Assembly: GCF_000013345.1 (NCBI RefSeq)
Contig: NC_007777.1
Location: forward strand, 4,278,001-4,342,000
DNA: 64,000 nt
Source of the DNA: Frankia casuarinae
GTDB taxonomy: Bacteria > Actinomycetota > Actinomycetes > Frankiales > Frankiaceae
Reading direction: 5' to 3'
Under the pieces are notes generated by a model. That model saw only the letters and a list, made by a program, of their open reading frames with translations, made no database searches and was not told the DNA's origin. Below are positions 47,772 to 56,408 of the stretch, piece by piece; the stretch's first letter is position 1; the number at the start of each line of letters is the position of its first letter. A program made the position numbers and the translations under genes.

Positions 47772-48260
47772 CACACCACTCGTCTATATCCACTCGCCTG
47801 CATCCACCCGCCACCAACCGCCGGCCACCGGACGTCGGCCACCAACCGGTGGACCACCGCAACTTTTCCCCGGCCACAAAACACGCGACCGGACCTTTTC
47901 GTCGGCCGTTCTTGCCATTCGCCATTTTGAATCCCCCATTCGGACCCCACGCCCGCGACTGCCCGGGCTACATCTGCCGGTGGCGGGCGGCGGCTCCACC
48001 GCGCAGGGGTATCCCCCGCCGCGCGGCTTCGCCGCCCTACGTCGTAGCCTGTTCGAGTCGTCCGTCTCGGATGATCGGAACAGTAGGCCGGATGACCCAT
48101 GCGGGTATTGGCATCTAGTGCAAGCGATACAGCTCGCCCGCGCACTGGTGCGCTCGTCCGGATGACGCTGCGGGCTCCGCCCACGGGCCGCCGCCGCCCG
48201 CAGCGGCGCCGTCGTAGGTTCGGCCGCCCCGGGCGGCGCCAAAGAAGGGGACAACGCGCG
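47772..48260. other. Intergenic region between the IclR regulator and the Ser/Thr kinase
   Basis: 489 bases without a supported gene. Bases 47805-47870 are a low-complexity stretch built from CCACC/GGCCACC words. A less GC-rich zone (47880-47945) may hold the kinase promoter. Long open frames cross this region on the minus strand but show no protein-like composition. Confidence 0.45.
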
Positions 48261-50408
48261 GTGCGCAAACTGGGTTCGCGGTACGTGCTGCACGAGATAC
48301 TCGGGCAGGGTACGACCGGCCAGGTCTGGCGGGGCGCCGCCGTCTCGGACGGTGCTCCCGTGGCCATCAAGGTGCTGCGCCCCGAGCTCGCCGACGATCC
48401 CGAGATCGTGGAGCGCTTCCTGCGTGAATGGGACCTTCTGATCGACCTCGACAGCCCGGATCTCGTCGCCGTACGCGATCTGGTGAACGAACCCGACGTG
48501 CTCGCCATAGTCATGGATCTGGTTGACGGTCCCGACCTGCGGACCCATCTGCGCGAGTTCGGGCCTCGACCGGTGGAGGAGGCGGTCCGGCTCGTCGTCG
48601 GCACCCTGTGGGCGCTCGACAGCGTGCACGCCGCCGGCGTCGTCCACCGGGACGTCAAACCCGAGAACATACTCATCGACACTTCCGATCCGGCTCATCC
48701 GATCGTGCGCCTGACCGACTTCGGGATCGCCCAGATGATCAATGGTTCGTCCCGGACCAGCGTCACCGGGCCGATCGGGACCCCGCTCTACATGGCTCCC
48801 GAGCTGAGCACGGGCGCGCCACCCACCCCGGCAGCGGACGTGTACTCGGCGGGAGTCGTGCTGTACGAGCTTCTCGCGGGTTCGCCGCCGTTCGACTCCC
48901 CCAACCCGGCCGAGCTCCTGCAGGCGCACCGCGAAAAACAGCCCCAGCCCATCCAGGGTGTGCCGGCGCCGGTGTGGGGTGTGCTGGCCGGAATGCTCGC
49001 CAAGTCCCCGAGGGGGCGGCCCGTGAGCGCCGCCGACGCGGCCGAGGACCTGGTCGAGGCGCTCGAGGCCAGCCGTTGGGGGGGCGGCTACGCGTCCAGG
49101 CCAGGCAGCCATGCCGAGCATGACAACCGAATCCAGCTCTCCGCACTCGCCGGCGCGTCCGCGGCCCGAAGCGCGGATCATTCCCCCGCCACGGGAACGC
49201 AGCGCGTGGTGCGCTCCGCCGCCGTGGCCGCGGCGGGGGGCGCGGGATGCGTGGTCGGGGCGGGCGGCGCGGTCGGCGCAGCCGCCTGGTCCGACCTGGA
49301 GCACACGCAGATCGCGGGCAGTCCGCTGACCACCACCACGCAGGCCGGTGGCACGCAGGCCGGTGGACGGGAGGGCGGCGTCGAGCGCACCCGGATGGCC
49401 CCGGCCACCGGCGGCCGGGGAGGGTGGGACGGTGACGCCCCGACCGGCATGCAGCCGGCGCTGCGGGTCCCGGCCCGCTCCGACGCCCCGGCCGCGGACA
49501 CGAACACAGTCATGTCGGCGATCCCGGCGAACCACCAACCCGGCCCCCCGATCGGTGGGGCCGCGGCCGCCTCGCGGGCGGCTGCCGACCGGCGGCGGCG
49601 TAGCCGGATCGCGGCGGGTGCGGGCCTTGTCGTCGCCCTCGTCGCCGGTGCCGGCGGCTGGGCGCTCGCCTCCAGCGGGGGCACCGGCGCGGAACTGAGC
49701 GCGGACGGTCCCGGCGGGGTGTCCGCTGCGGCGGCCTCGGGCGGTTCCGGCTTCGGAACCAGCGGAGCCGCTCCGGGCGTGGCCGTTGGGGTCAACCCGA
49801 CGAGCCTCTCCGGGGGCGGGGCGACCCCGCGGCCCAGCGCGAAGGGATCTCCCTCTCCCGGCGCCGGCACGGCGCCTGCGGCCAGCCCCACGGGGGCCAC
49901 GCCGACGAACAGCCCGACGGCGCGGAGCAGCCCGTCCCCGTCACCCACCGACGACGGCACGGCGACCGTTCCCAACACCGAGGGCAGCTCGTTCACCACG
50001 GCGGAGAACACCCTGAAATCGGCGGGCTTCACGAACCTCAGTAAGGCCTTCGGGTGCTACGGCGCCGGTGCGGTCGACACCGTCGCGCACCAGTCCCCGA
50101 AGTCGGGGAAGATTGCCAAAACAGCCACGATTAACCTGCAGGTTGAGGATTGCGCGCAGGTACCCGGCGTCATCGGAATGACCGAGTCGGACGCCAAGTG
50201 GCAGCTCACCCTCGCCGGTTTCACCTCCACCGCGGTCAACGGGTCATGCAGCAACAGCGAGACCAGCAAGGTGTCGGCGTACTCCCCCACCGGACAGCGT
50301 CCACGCCATTCCACGACGGTGACGTTGACCCTGGCCTGCACCAAGCCCCCAGCGTCCGCCCCGGCCCCGACCCCCACATCGACATCGACATCGACGGCCA
50401 GGACCTGA
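48261..50408 (+). CDS. PASTA-domain serine/threonine protein kinase
   Basis: 715 residues. The kinase domain (about 5-270) has the loop GQGTTGQVW, Lys of VAIKVL, HRDVKPENILID, DFGIAQ, the GTPLYMAPE activation segment end and DVYSAGVVLYELL. A long Ala/Gly/Pro-rich linker leads to one membrane segment (about 450-470), then a Ser/Thr/Pro-rich outer stalk and two PASTA repeats (about 575-640 and 640-705). PASTA kinases sense muropeptides or lipid II and regulate cell-wall growth. The GTG at 48261 has AAGGGG 9 bases upstream. It converges with a sensor histidine kinase. Confidence 0.93.
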   Translation: MRKLGSRYVLHEILGQGTTGQVWRGAAVSDGAPVAIKVLRPELADDPEIVERFLREWDLLIDLDSPDLVAVRDLVNEPDVLAIVMDLVDGPDLRTHLREFGPRPVEEAVRLVVGTLWALDSVHAAGVVHRDVKPENILIDTSDPAHPIVRLTDFGIAQMINGSSRTSVTGPIGTPLYMAPELSTGAPPTPAADVYSAGVVLYELLAGSPPFDSPNPAELLQAHREKQPQPIQGVPAPVWGVLAGMLAKSPRGRPVSAADAAEDLVEALEASRWGGGYASRPGSHAEHDNRIQLSALAGASAARSADHSPATGTQRVVRSAAVAAAGGAGCVVGAGGAVGAAAWSDLEHTQIAGSPLTTTTQAGGTQAGGREGGVERTRMAPATGGRGGWDGDAPTGMQPALRVPARSDAPAADTNTVMSAIPANHQPGPPIGGAAAASRAAADRRRRSRIAAGAGLVVALVAGAGGWALASSGGTGAELSADGPGGVSAAAASGGSGFGTSGAAPGVAVGVNPTSLSGGGATPRPSAKGSPSPGAGTAPAASPTGATPTNSPTARSSPSPSPTDDGTATVPNTEGSSFTTAENTLKSAGFTNLSKAFGCYGAGAVDTVAHQSPKSGKIAKTATINLQVEDCAQVPGVIGMTESDAKWQLTLAGFTSTAVNGSCSNSETSKVSAYSPTGQRPRHSTTVTLTLACTKPPASAPAPTPTSTSTSTART

Positions 50409-50460
50409 ACGCCTGACCATCGGGCCGCCGGCGGGGCAGGTCCCGGCGCCTTCCCGGCAC

Positions 50461-50494
50461 GGGGATCAGCCCAGCGCGGGGATCAGCCCGGCGC
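50461..50494. repeat. 17-bp direct repeat between two convergent kinase genes
   Basis: GGGGATCAGCCCAGCGC is followed directly by GGGGATCAGCCCGGCGC, one mismatch. It lies in the 109-base gap between the stop of the PASTA kinase and the stop of the sensor kinase. Confidence 0.7.
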
Positions 50495-50517
50495 GGGGAA
50501 CGGTCTTCCCGCCCCGC

Positions 50518-52092
50518 TCAGCCGAAACGGTCCATGGGCAACGAGCGGATGTCGTCCCGGGAACCAGCGAGTGGCCCGCCGGTAAGCCGTGGCTTACCCG
50601 GCTCCTCGTCAACCCGGATACTGCGCGGCAGGGGCATCGGAACCGGCAGTTCCGCCTCAGGCTCCGGCGCGAGCGCCGCCAGGCTGGTCGCCGCCCACAG
50701 GTCCACCTCGACGATGATCTCGCCGTTCTCCGAGGACATCCGCAGCCGTCCCCCGTGTACCTCGACGAGGCGTCGCACGACATAGAGCCCCATGCCGGCC
50801 CCGTCCGTGGGGCGGGTCGCCGTGCTGTCCCGCTGGGTGAACGGTTCGAAGAGCTGGCGGATGGTGTCGGGGTCGAGATCGGGCCCGGGATTGCGGACGC
50901 GCAGGACGACCTCGTCGCCCACCCGGCCGGCGATGAGCCGTACCGGCGCTCCCGGCCAGGAGTGCACCAGCGCGTTGTCGACGAGGTTCGCGACCACCTG
51001 GATGAGGGCCTGCCGGGCCATCCGCACCGGCAGCTCTGGCGGAAGATCCACCGTCACGCTGCTTGGCGACCCGGCGTACGAGAGCGTGGCGAGCACGTGC
51101 CGGACGACCTCCGGCAGATCGGCGATGGTGGTCTCGTCCGTGCCGGTGGCCGTGGCGGCCGTGAGCATGTTCTCCAGCAGGCGGGAGAGGCGATCGGAGT
51201 AGTTCACCGCCGCATCGAGCAGATCGTCGAGCTGGGTGTCCGAGAGCCGGTCGCGACGGCGCTTGATGGTCAGCAGGTTTCCGCGGATACCGGTCAGTGG
51301 CGTGCGGAACTCGTGCGACACCGTCGCAACCAGGTCGCTGCGGATCCTGTCGGTCTCCTCCAACCGGGCCATCAGGCTCTGCTGACCCTCGTAGAGCTGC
51401 TGCCGGTAGTGCTCCACCCGGCGGCGGGACTGCTCGTTGTAGTGCCAGAAGACCATCTGTGCGCAGGCAAGGGCGAAGATGAAGCCGGCGTGCAGGCCGG
51501 CCACCAGCCAGGCGTTGTCCAGCAACTCCCCGTCGGCCGAGATGATGTTGCCGATCGTCAGATTGGCGACGAACACGAAGGCGATCGCCAGCAGGTAGAC
51601 GGTCCACTCCTCGTAGAGCGCGATCAATGCGACGACCACGAAGAAGTGAAAGTACATCGGGGTGAGGCCGCCCGAGAGATGGACGAGGACGACCGAACAG
51701 CACAACAGCCCGAGGCTGGCGGCCAGGGCACGGACCCGACGGCGGCCGGGCACCACCGCGGAGGCGAACAGCAGCGCCGGCAGACTGGCCGCCAGAAAGC
51801 CGTGCACGAGGCTCAGGTCGCGCCAGATCGCGTAACAGACGATGACCGGCGGGTGCATCGCCAGCACCAGGCACATCAACGTGTGACGGGCTGTCCAGTC
51901 CTCGATGGGCAGACCGCGGCCCTGGGGAAGCAGCGAGGTGATGCGCCGGGCAACTCCCGGCAGGACGTCCACCTGCTCCGGTGCCGATCCCGGCGGACGC
52001 AGCCGACCAGCATGGCGGGCGGCGCGCCCCACATGCGCACTACCATGCCGACGCCGTGCGCGTTCGGGTGTCGATGGACTGACGGTGGACAT
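50518..52092 (-). CDS. Orphan sensor histidine kinase
   Basis: 524 residues. A basic Pro-rich tail (1-60) precedes six or so membrane segments (about 70-215) without an extracellular sensor loop of any size. The HisKA domain has the phosphorylated His260 in ATVSHEFRTPLTGIRGN; the ATPase has the N box VVANLVDNALVHS, FEPFTQRDS and GAGMGLYVVRRLVEVHGG. It therefore looks active. No response regulator is next to it; it ends facing the PASTA kinase. ATG at 52092. Confidence 0.93.
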   Translation of the reverse strand: MSTVSPSTPERARRRHGSAHVGRAARHAGRLRPPGSAPEQVDVLPGVARRITSLLPQGRGLPIEDWTARHTLMCLVLAMHPPVIVCYAIWRDLSLVHGFLAASLPALLFASAVVPGRRRVRALAASLGLLCCSVVLVHLSGGLTPMYFHFFVVVALIALYEEWTVYLLAIAFVFVANLTIGNIISADGELLDNAWLVAGLHAGFIFALACAQMVFWHYNEQSRRRVEHYRQQLYEGQQSLMARLEETDRIRSDLVATVSHEFRTPLTGIRGNLLTIKRRRDRLSDTQLDDLLDAAVNYSDRLSRLLENMLTAATATGTDETTIADLPEVVRHVLATLSYAGSPSSVTVDLPPELPVRMARQALIQVVANLVDNALVHSWPGAPVRLIAGRVGDEVVLRVRNPGPDLDPDTIRQLFEPFTQRDSTATRPTDGAGMGLYVVRRLVEVHGGRLRMSSENGEIIVEVDLWAATSLAALAPEPEAELPVPMPLPRSIRVDEEPGKPRLTGGPLAGSRDDIRSLPMDRFG

Positions 52093-52293
52093 CCGCGCAA
52101 GTTTGTACCGATCCGGTGCTGGAGCACCATGGTTGTCAAGGGTGGTGTCGCATGGCGACAGTGCCCAGGTTTGACTAGGCCATCTGCACCACCTGGTACC
52201 GGGCTCAACGGAGCATGGCGCGGACCTCGCTCTCCCCGCCAGGCTGTGGTCCGCGGGGTGGCCCCGAGACGGCCCCCCATGGAGGAGGACACC

Positions 52294-52569
52294 GTGCCCT
52301 CAGTGGCCCTGACAGCCTCGACCGCTTCCGCGATCGCCCCGTCGACCGCGGGTCGGATCGGCCCGCCGCAGCCGGGTGCCACCGACGATCCCGCGCTGAC
52401 CGCCGTCATGGCCCGAGCCGCGCGCCCCCAGCTGCGCCTGGTGGCCTCGACCCCGGACACCGAGATCGAAGTGGTCCACGGCCGCGGAGGCCCGGCGTCC
52501 TGCGGCTGCCGCGCGTGCACGATGGCCCGCCACCCCGCGGCCATGCTGCGGTTCGAGGTTGTGCGGTAG
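52294..52569 (+). CDS. Small protein with a CGCRAC motif, unknown function
   Basis: 91 residues. I do not recognise the family. The first 35 residues are Ala/Thr/Ser-rich; the middle has VMARAARPQLRLVASTPDTE and the end has SCGCRACTMARHPAAMLRFE, with three closely spaced Cys and a His that could bind a metal. A very strong ribosome binding site (GGAGGAGG, 52281-52288) lies 5 bases before the GTG at 52294, which supports a real gene; an ATG at 52279 would destroy that spacing. A strong hairpin follows 23 bases after its stop. It is divergent from the sensor kinase. Confidence 0.65.
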   Translation: MPSVALTASTASAIAPSTAGRIGPPQPGATDDPALTAVMARAARPQLRLVASTPDTEIEVVHGRGGPASCGCRACTMARHPAAMLRFEVVR

Positions 52570-52591
52570 GCCCGGATCGCGCCCGACATGA

Positions 52592-52625
52592 CGATGGCCC
52601 CCGGAGAGGAATCCGGGGGCCATCG
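52592..52625. terminator. Strong terminator hairpin after the CGCRAC protein gene
   Basis: A perfect 13-bp stem: left arm 52592-52604, loop AGAGGAAT, right arm 52613-52625, with core GGCCCCCGG/CCGGGGGCC. It starts 23 bases after the stop at 52569 and stands before the two minus-strand tRNA genes, so it can stop transcription from both sides. Confidence 0.75.
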
Positions 52626-52688
52626 ATGGTCTTGGTGCGAGGGCGCATCTCTCACCCTCTGCGAAGAATCAAAGATAAAATCACTGTG

Positions 52689-52761
52689 TAGCCCCGACCG
52701 GATTCGAACCGGCGCTACCGCCTTGAGAGGGCGGCGTCCTGGGCCGCTAGACGACGGGGCC
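52689..52761 (-). tRNA. tRNA-Glu (anticodon CUC)
   Basis: 73 bases. Read on the minus strand it begins GGCCCCGTCGTCTAGCGGCC, has the anticodon loop CCCTCTCAA (CTC) flanked by a GCCGC/GCGGT stem region, the TpsiC arm CCGGTTCGAATCCGG and the acceptor return CGGGGCT with discriminator A. The acceptor has a G-U pair at position 1-72. CCA is not encoded. Confidence 0.95.
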
Positions 52762-52868
52762 AAGACTCTGGTTCTTACTTACGCGCTTACGCGCGTATCA
52801 CACCATACAGCCGTGTCACACTATACAGCATAGCGGCCAGTTTCAACCGAGCGGTAGATCTGGTGCAG

Positions 52869-52940
52869 CTGGGGTACCAGGACTCGAACCTAGACTAACG
52901 GAGCCAGAATCCGTTGGGCTGCCAATTACCCCATACCCCA
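52869..52940 (-). tRNA. tRNA-Gln (anticodon CUG)
   Basis: 72 bases. On the minus strand it starts TGGGGTATGGGGTAATTGGC, has anticodon CTG in GGATTCTGGCTCC, the TpsiC loop GGTTCGAGTCC and acceptor TACCCCA pairing with TGGGGTA, discriminator G. CCA is not encoded. It is 108 bases upstream of tRNA-Glu and probably shares its transcript. The spacer contains a repeated TCACAC-ATACAG word (52798-52830). Confidence 0.95.
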
Positions 52941-53108
52941 TGGGCCCTGTCCGGGCGCTGCCTACTGTACCTCATGCAGAGGGCACATCAGCGCGCCGGG
53001 GTGCCGATGTACGCCGGTCATCCCCGTCACGTCCCGTGGCTGGGGCATCGGGAACGACCGGCAGCCACCCGATCCACGGCCACCCGGCGGAGGATCGCAC
53101 CGCGGGCG

Positions 53109-53888
53109 CTAGCGAGCCGTCACCGGGTTAGTGAGCGTCCCGATGCCCTCGACTGTCACCGCCACCGTCTGCCCCGGTGACATCGGCCCCACGCCCGCGG
53201 GCGTTCCGGTCAGCAGCACGTCGCCGGGTAGCAGCGTCATGGCCGACGACAGGTAGGCGATCAACGAGGGGACGTCGCGCAGCAGCAGGCCGGTTCGGGA
53301 GCTCTGGCGCAGTTCGCCGTCCAGGGTGGTGCGGATGGGCAGATCCGCCGGGTCGAGATCCGTCTCGATCCAGGGACCGAGGGGGCAGAAGGCGTCATGG
53401 CCCTTGGCCCGGGTCCACTGGCCGTCCGCCTTCTGCTGATCGCGAGCGGTCACGTCATTGGCGCAGGTGTAGCCGAGCACCACCTCGAAGGCCCGTTCCA
53501 CCGGGACGTCACGGCACAGCCGGCCGATGACGATCGCCAGCTCGCCCTCGAAGTCGACCCGCTCGCTGTCCGACGGAAGGATGATCGGATCGCCCGGGCC
53601 GGCGACACTGGTGGAGGGCTTGAGGAAGAGGATCGGACGCTGCGGCGGGGTGTCACCGCCCATCTCCTGGACATGGTCGGCATAGTTCTTGCCCACGCAG
53701 AGCACCTTGCTCGGCAGCACGGGAGCGAGCAGCCGCACGTCGCCGAGCCCCCGGCGGACGCCGGTGAAGGAGAACGGACCGAACGGATGCGGGGTGATGC
53801 CGCGGATCACGGCCGTACCCGCCTCGATCGACCCCTCCACGACCCCGAACCCAGGCTCCGAACCATCGGTAAACCTCGCGATACGCAC
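53109..53888 (-). CDS. Fumarylacetoacetate hydrolase family protein
   Basis: 259 residues. The fold is that of FAH-type hydrolases and decarboxylases: KVLCVGKNYADHVQEMGG, the metal ligands in VDFEGELAIVIGR, GYTCANDVTARDQQ, KGHDAFCPLGPW, and LLPGDVLLTGTPAGVGPM. The substrate cannot be read from sequence; members act on 2-oxo diacids such as acylpyruvates or oxaloacetate. The GTG at 53888 (VRIARFTDG) matches other starts. In actinobacteria this gene often lies near gltX and leuCD; gltX itself is not in this window. Confidence 0.92.
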   Translation of the reverse strand: MRIARFTDGSEPGFGVVEGSIEAGTAVIRGITPHPFGPFSFTGVRRGLGDVRLLAPVLPSKVLCVGKNYADHVQEMGGDTPPQRPILFLKPSTSVAGPGDPIILPSDSERVDFEGELAIVIGRLCRDVPVERAFEVVLGYTCANDVTARDQQKADGQWTRAKGHDAFCPLGPWIETDLDPADLPIRTTLDGELRQSSRTGLLLRDVPSLIAYLSSAMTLLPGDVLLTGTPAGVGPMSPGQTVAVTVEGIGTLTNPVTAR

Positions 53889-54202
53889 CCCCAAACCGTA
53901 CCGAGCCCGCGGAAGGCGCTGACACGACCGGCCGGTGGGCGGCCCCGCCACGCCGCGGGTATGACTTGTATGACCGACATGACCACGGCCGGGGCCTGAT
54001 CAGGTTCGCCAGAACGGTGACGAGTGACCGAGAATCAGGCCAGAATCCGCGCCTGGTCCACCGCCTGGTCCACCAGCGGATGGCGGCCACCCGGTCCCGC
54101 TGTCCTGTACTGACCAGAGCCGACGCGGACGGCCGACATCACCGCGGAGCTACCCGGCAAGCTACCCGGCAGAGGACCGGCAGAAGAAAGGAAAGGAAGA
54201 CG
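53889..54202. other. Divergent intergenic region before the four-Cys protein gene
   Basis: 314 bases without a supported gene. It carries two short perfect 12-bp duplications: GCCTGGTCCACC near 54051-54074 and GCTACCCGGCA near 54148-54172. A strongly purine-rich ribosome binding region (GAAAGGAAAGGAAGA) precedes the next gene. Confidence 0.5.
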
Positions 54203-54466
54203 GTGAGCGAGACCGACACCACCCCCGTCTACGACGTCGGCGCACCCGAGCCGAAGCCGATCGACGAGGAGCTGAGCGTCAAACTGGGCCACCTGGCCGA
54301 AGACGCGATCCTGCGGGGTAAACCCAACGGCGACGAGCGGTGCGACAACTGCCTGTACTACCTGGACACCGACAAGGACATCGCCTACTGCTGGCACCCG
54401 AAGCTGCGCGTTCTGGTCGGCGGCGACTGGTGGTGCCAGTGGTGGGAGGAGATCCCGCAGGACTGA
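54203..54466 (+). CDS. Tiny four-Cys protein, possible iron-sulfur protein
   Basis: 87 residues, GTG start with GGAAAGGAAG just upstream. The N-terminal half is acidic. The C-terminal half has Cys47, Cys50, Cys63 and Cys78 in RCDNCLYYLD, YCWHPKLR and GGDWWCQWWEE. The spacing C-x2-C-x12-C-x14-C, with aromatic residues around the cysteines, resembles small high-potential iron-sulfur proteins; a zinc site is the alternative. There is no signal peptide. I recognise it only as a conserved actinobacterial hypothetical protein. It converges with cimA across a very strong hairpin. Confidence 0.8.
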   Translation: MSETDTTPVYDVGAPEPKPIDEELSVKLGHLAEDAILRGKPNGDERCDNCLYYLDTDKDIAYCWHPKLRVLVGGDWWCQWWEEIPQD

Positions 54467-54518
54467 CCGCACGTAGCCGGCGGACCGGCCCGCGGCGGCG
54501 GGCTGCTCCGCGGGCGAT

Positions 54519-54569
54519 ACGCCGGGCCCCACCCCCGGGCGCGGCCCGCCCGGGGGTGGGGCCCGGCGT
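54519..54569. terminator. Bidirectional terminator with a perfect 23-bp stem
   Basis: The left arm (54519-54541) and the right arm (54547-54569) are perfect inverted copies, with a 5-base loop CGGCC. The stem core is CCCCACCCCCGGGCG. It lies between the converging four-Cys gene (stop 54466) and cimA, and its last base is the first base of the cimA stop codon. No T-run is needed for a stem of this strength in actinobacteria. Confidence 0.85.
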
Positions 54570-56173
54570 CAGGGCGCGACCGGGTCCGGGCTCTCCCCCT
54601 GCCGCCGCAGTCCGTAGTCGACAGCGTCCTCCAGGGCCGCCCAGGAGGCTGCGATGATGTTCTCGTCCACGCCGATCGTGTCCCAGCGCTCGCGGCCGTC
54701 GCTGGTTCCCAGCAGGACCCGGGTCACCGCGCCGGTCCCCTGCTTGCCGTCGAGGATCCGAACCTTGTAGTCCACCAGGTCCAGATCGGCCAACCCCGGA
54801 TACGCCTTCTCCAGCGCGTTGCGCAGTGCCGTGTCGAGAGCGTTGACCGGTCCGTTCCCCTCCGCCGTCGCGACGTGGCGTTCGCCGTGCGAGGTGAGCT
54901 TCACCGTCGCCTCGCTGGCCACCTCGCCGCCCGGACGCTGCTCGACGATGACGCGCCAGGATTCGAGGGTGTAGAACCGCTGCCGGCCGGTCACCTCGTC
55001 GCGCAGCAGGAGTTCGAAGGAGGCCTCCGCGGCCTCGTAGACGTATCCGGCTGCCTCCCGCTCCTTGACCAGGTCCACCACCCGTCCGAGCGCCTCACGC
55101 TGGTTCGACAGGTCGAGGCCGAGCTCACGGCCCTTCAGTTCGATGGTCGCCCGACCGGCGAGTTCCGAGACCAGCATCCTCATGTCACTGCCCACGACCG
55201 CCGGGTCGATGTGCTGGTACAGGTCCGGATCGACCTTGACGGCACTGGCGTGCAGGCCGGCCTTGTGCGCGAAGGCGCTGGCCCCGACGTACGGCCGGTG
55301 CGGGTCGGGCACGGAGTTGGTGACCTCGTCGATCGCGTGAGAGACCCGGACGAGCTCACGCAGCCGCCCGGGCGGCAGCACGGCCCGGTCCAACTTGGTC
55401 TCCAGGCCCGCGATGACGCTCAGCAGGTTGGCGTTCCCGCACCGCTCGCCGTAGCCGTTTGCGGTGCCCTGCACGTGGGTGACGCCGGCCTCCACCGCCA
55501 CCAGGGTGTTCGCGACCGCGCAGTCGGCGTCGTCGTGGCAGTGGATACCGAGCCGGGCGCCGGTTGCGGCGAGGACATCGGCGACGACCGCGCCGATCCG
55601 CGTCGGGAGCATGCCACCGTTCGTGTCGCACAGCACGACGACCTCGGCACCGGCCTCGGCCGCAACGGAGACGACCTCAAGAGCGTAGTCGGGATACACC
55701 CGATGGCCGTCGAAGAAGTGCTCGGCGTCAACGAACACCCGCTTTCCCTCCGCGCGCAGATGCGCGACGGTGTCCCGGATCATCGCGAGGTTCTCGGCCG
55801 GGGTGGTGCGCAGGGCACGTTCGACATGGCGCAGATCCGACTTGGCGACCAGGCAGACCACCGAGGTCCCCGCGTCCCGAAGCGCCGCCACCTGGGGGTC
55901 GTCCGCGGCGGCGCGGCCCGCCCGCCGGGTGGCCCCGAAGGCGGTCAGCACGGCGGTCGTCAGGTTCAGTTCGCCGCGCGCCCGGGTGAAGAACTCCGCG
56001 TCCTTCGGGTTCGATCCCGGCCAGCCGCCCTCGATGAAACCGACGCCGAGATCGTCCAGGTGACGGGCCACCGCGAGTTTGTCGCCGACCGAGAGCGACA
56101 GCCCCTCCTGCTGGGTACCGTCCCGCAATGTCGTGTCATAGACGTGCAGGGAATCGGGATCGTATGGCCGCAC
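54569..56173 (-). CDS. cimA: (R)-citramalate synthase
   Basis: 534 residues. CimA condenses pyruvate and acetyl-CoA to citramalate, a threonine-independent route to isoleucine. The HMGL-like catalytic domain starts HVYDTTLRDGTQQEGLSLSV and contains GVGFIEGGWPGSNPKD, LCDTNGGMLPT and the metal-binding IHCHDDADCAVANTL; NGYGERCGNANLL is the CimA-type motif, and a LeuA-like dimer domain forms the last 130 residues. The GTG at 56173 has GGAGGG 9 bases upstream and fits the family start; the frame is open to 56374 without similarity. Confidence 0.94.
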   Translation of the reverse strand: MRPYDPDSLHVYDTTLRDGTQQEGLSLSVGDKLAVARHLDDLGVGFIEGGWPGSNPKDAEFFTRARGELNLTTAVLTAFGATRRAGRAAADDPQVAALRDAGTSVVCLVAKSDLRHVERALRTTPAENLAMIRDTVAHLRAEGKRVFVDAEHFFDGHRVYPDYALEVVSVAAEAGAEVVVLCDTNGGMLPTRIGAVVADVLAATGARLGIHCHDDADCAVANTLVAVEAGVTHVQGTANGYGERCGNANLLSVIAGLETKLDRAVLPPGRLRELVRVSHAIDEVTNSVPDPHRPYVGASAFAHKAGLHASAVKVDPDLYQHIDPAVVGSDMRMLVSELAGRATIELKGRELGLDLSNQREALGRVVDLVKEREAAGYVYEAAEASFELLLRDEVTGRQRFYTLESWRVIVEQRPGGEVASEATVKLTSHGERHVATAEGNGPVNALDTALRNALEKAYPGLADLDLVDYKVRILDGKQGTGAVTRVLLGTSDGRERWDTIGVDENIIAASWAALEDAVDYGLRRQGESPDPVAP

Positions 56174-56408
56174 GGGGCGCCCCTCCGCAAGGATCTTGGG
56201 TCGTTCCGCCCCGGCCAAGCCGAGCGGTCCGGACAACCTCCGGCACGCCGAACCGAGCAGAGTTCGGGAACCTGGGGCCGCCACGCGCCCGGTCCCAGGG
56301 GTCAGCGACCGAAGCGCGCGACGGAGACGGGTTCGCCGCCGGGTGACAAGCCTACGATGTAACAGGCCCGACATGTGACGGGTGTGGCGTGCGCCATAGC
56401 GGAGGATC

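Noticed and set aside
47784-49538. Long open frame antisense to the PASTA kinase and its promoter region
   Set aside because: Low-complexity Arg/Gly-rich translation; the kinase on the other strand has all Hanks motifs.
52689-52940. Integrated element at the tRNA genes
   Set aside because: No integrase, no repeated tRNA 3' end and no change in gene type around the tRNA pair.
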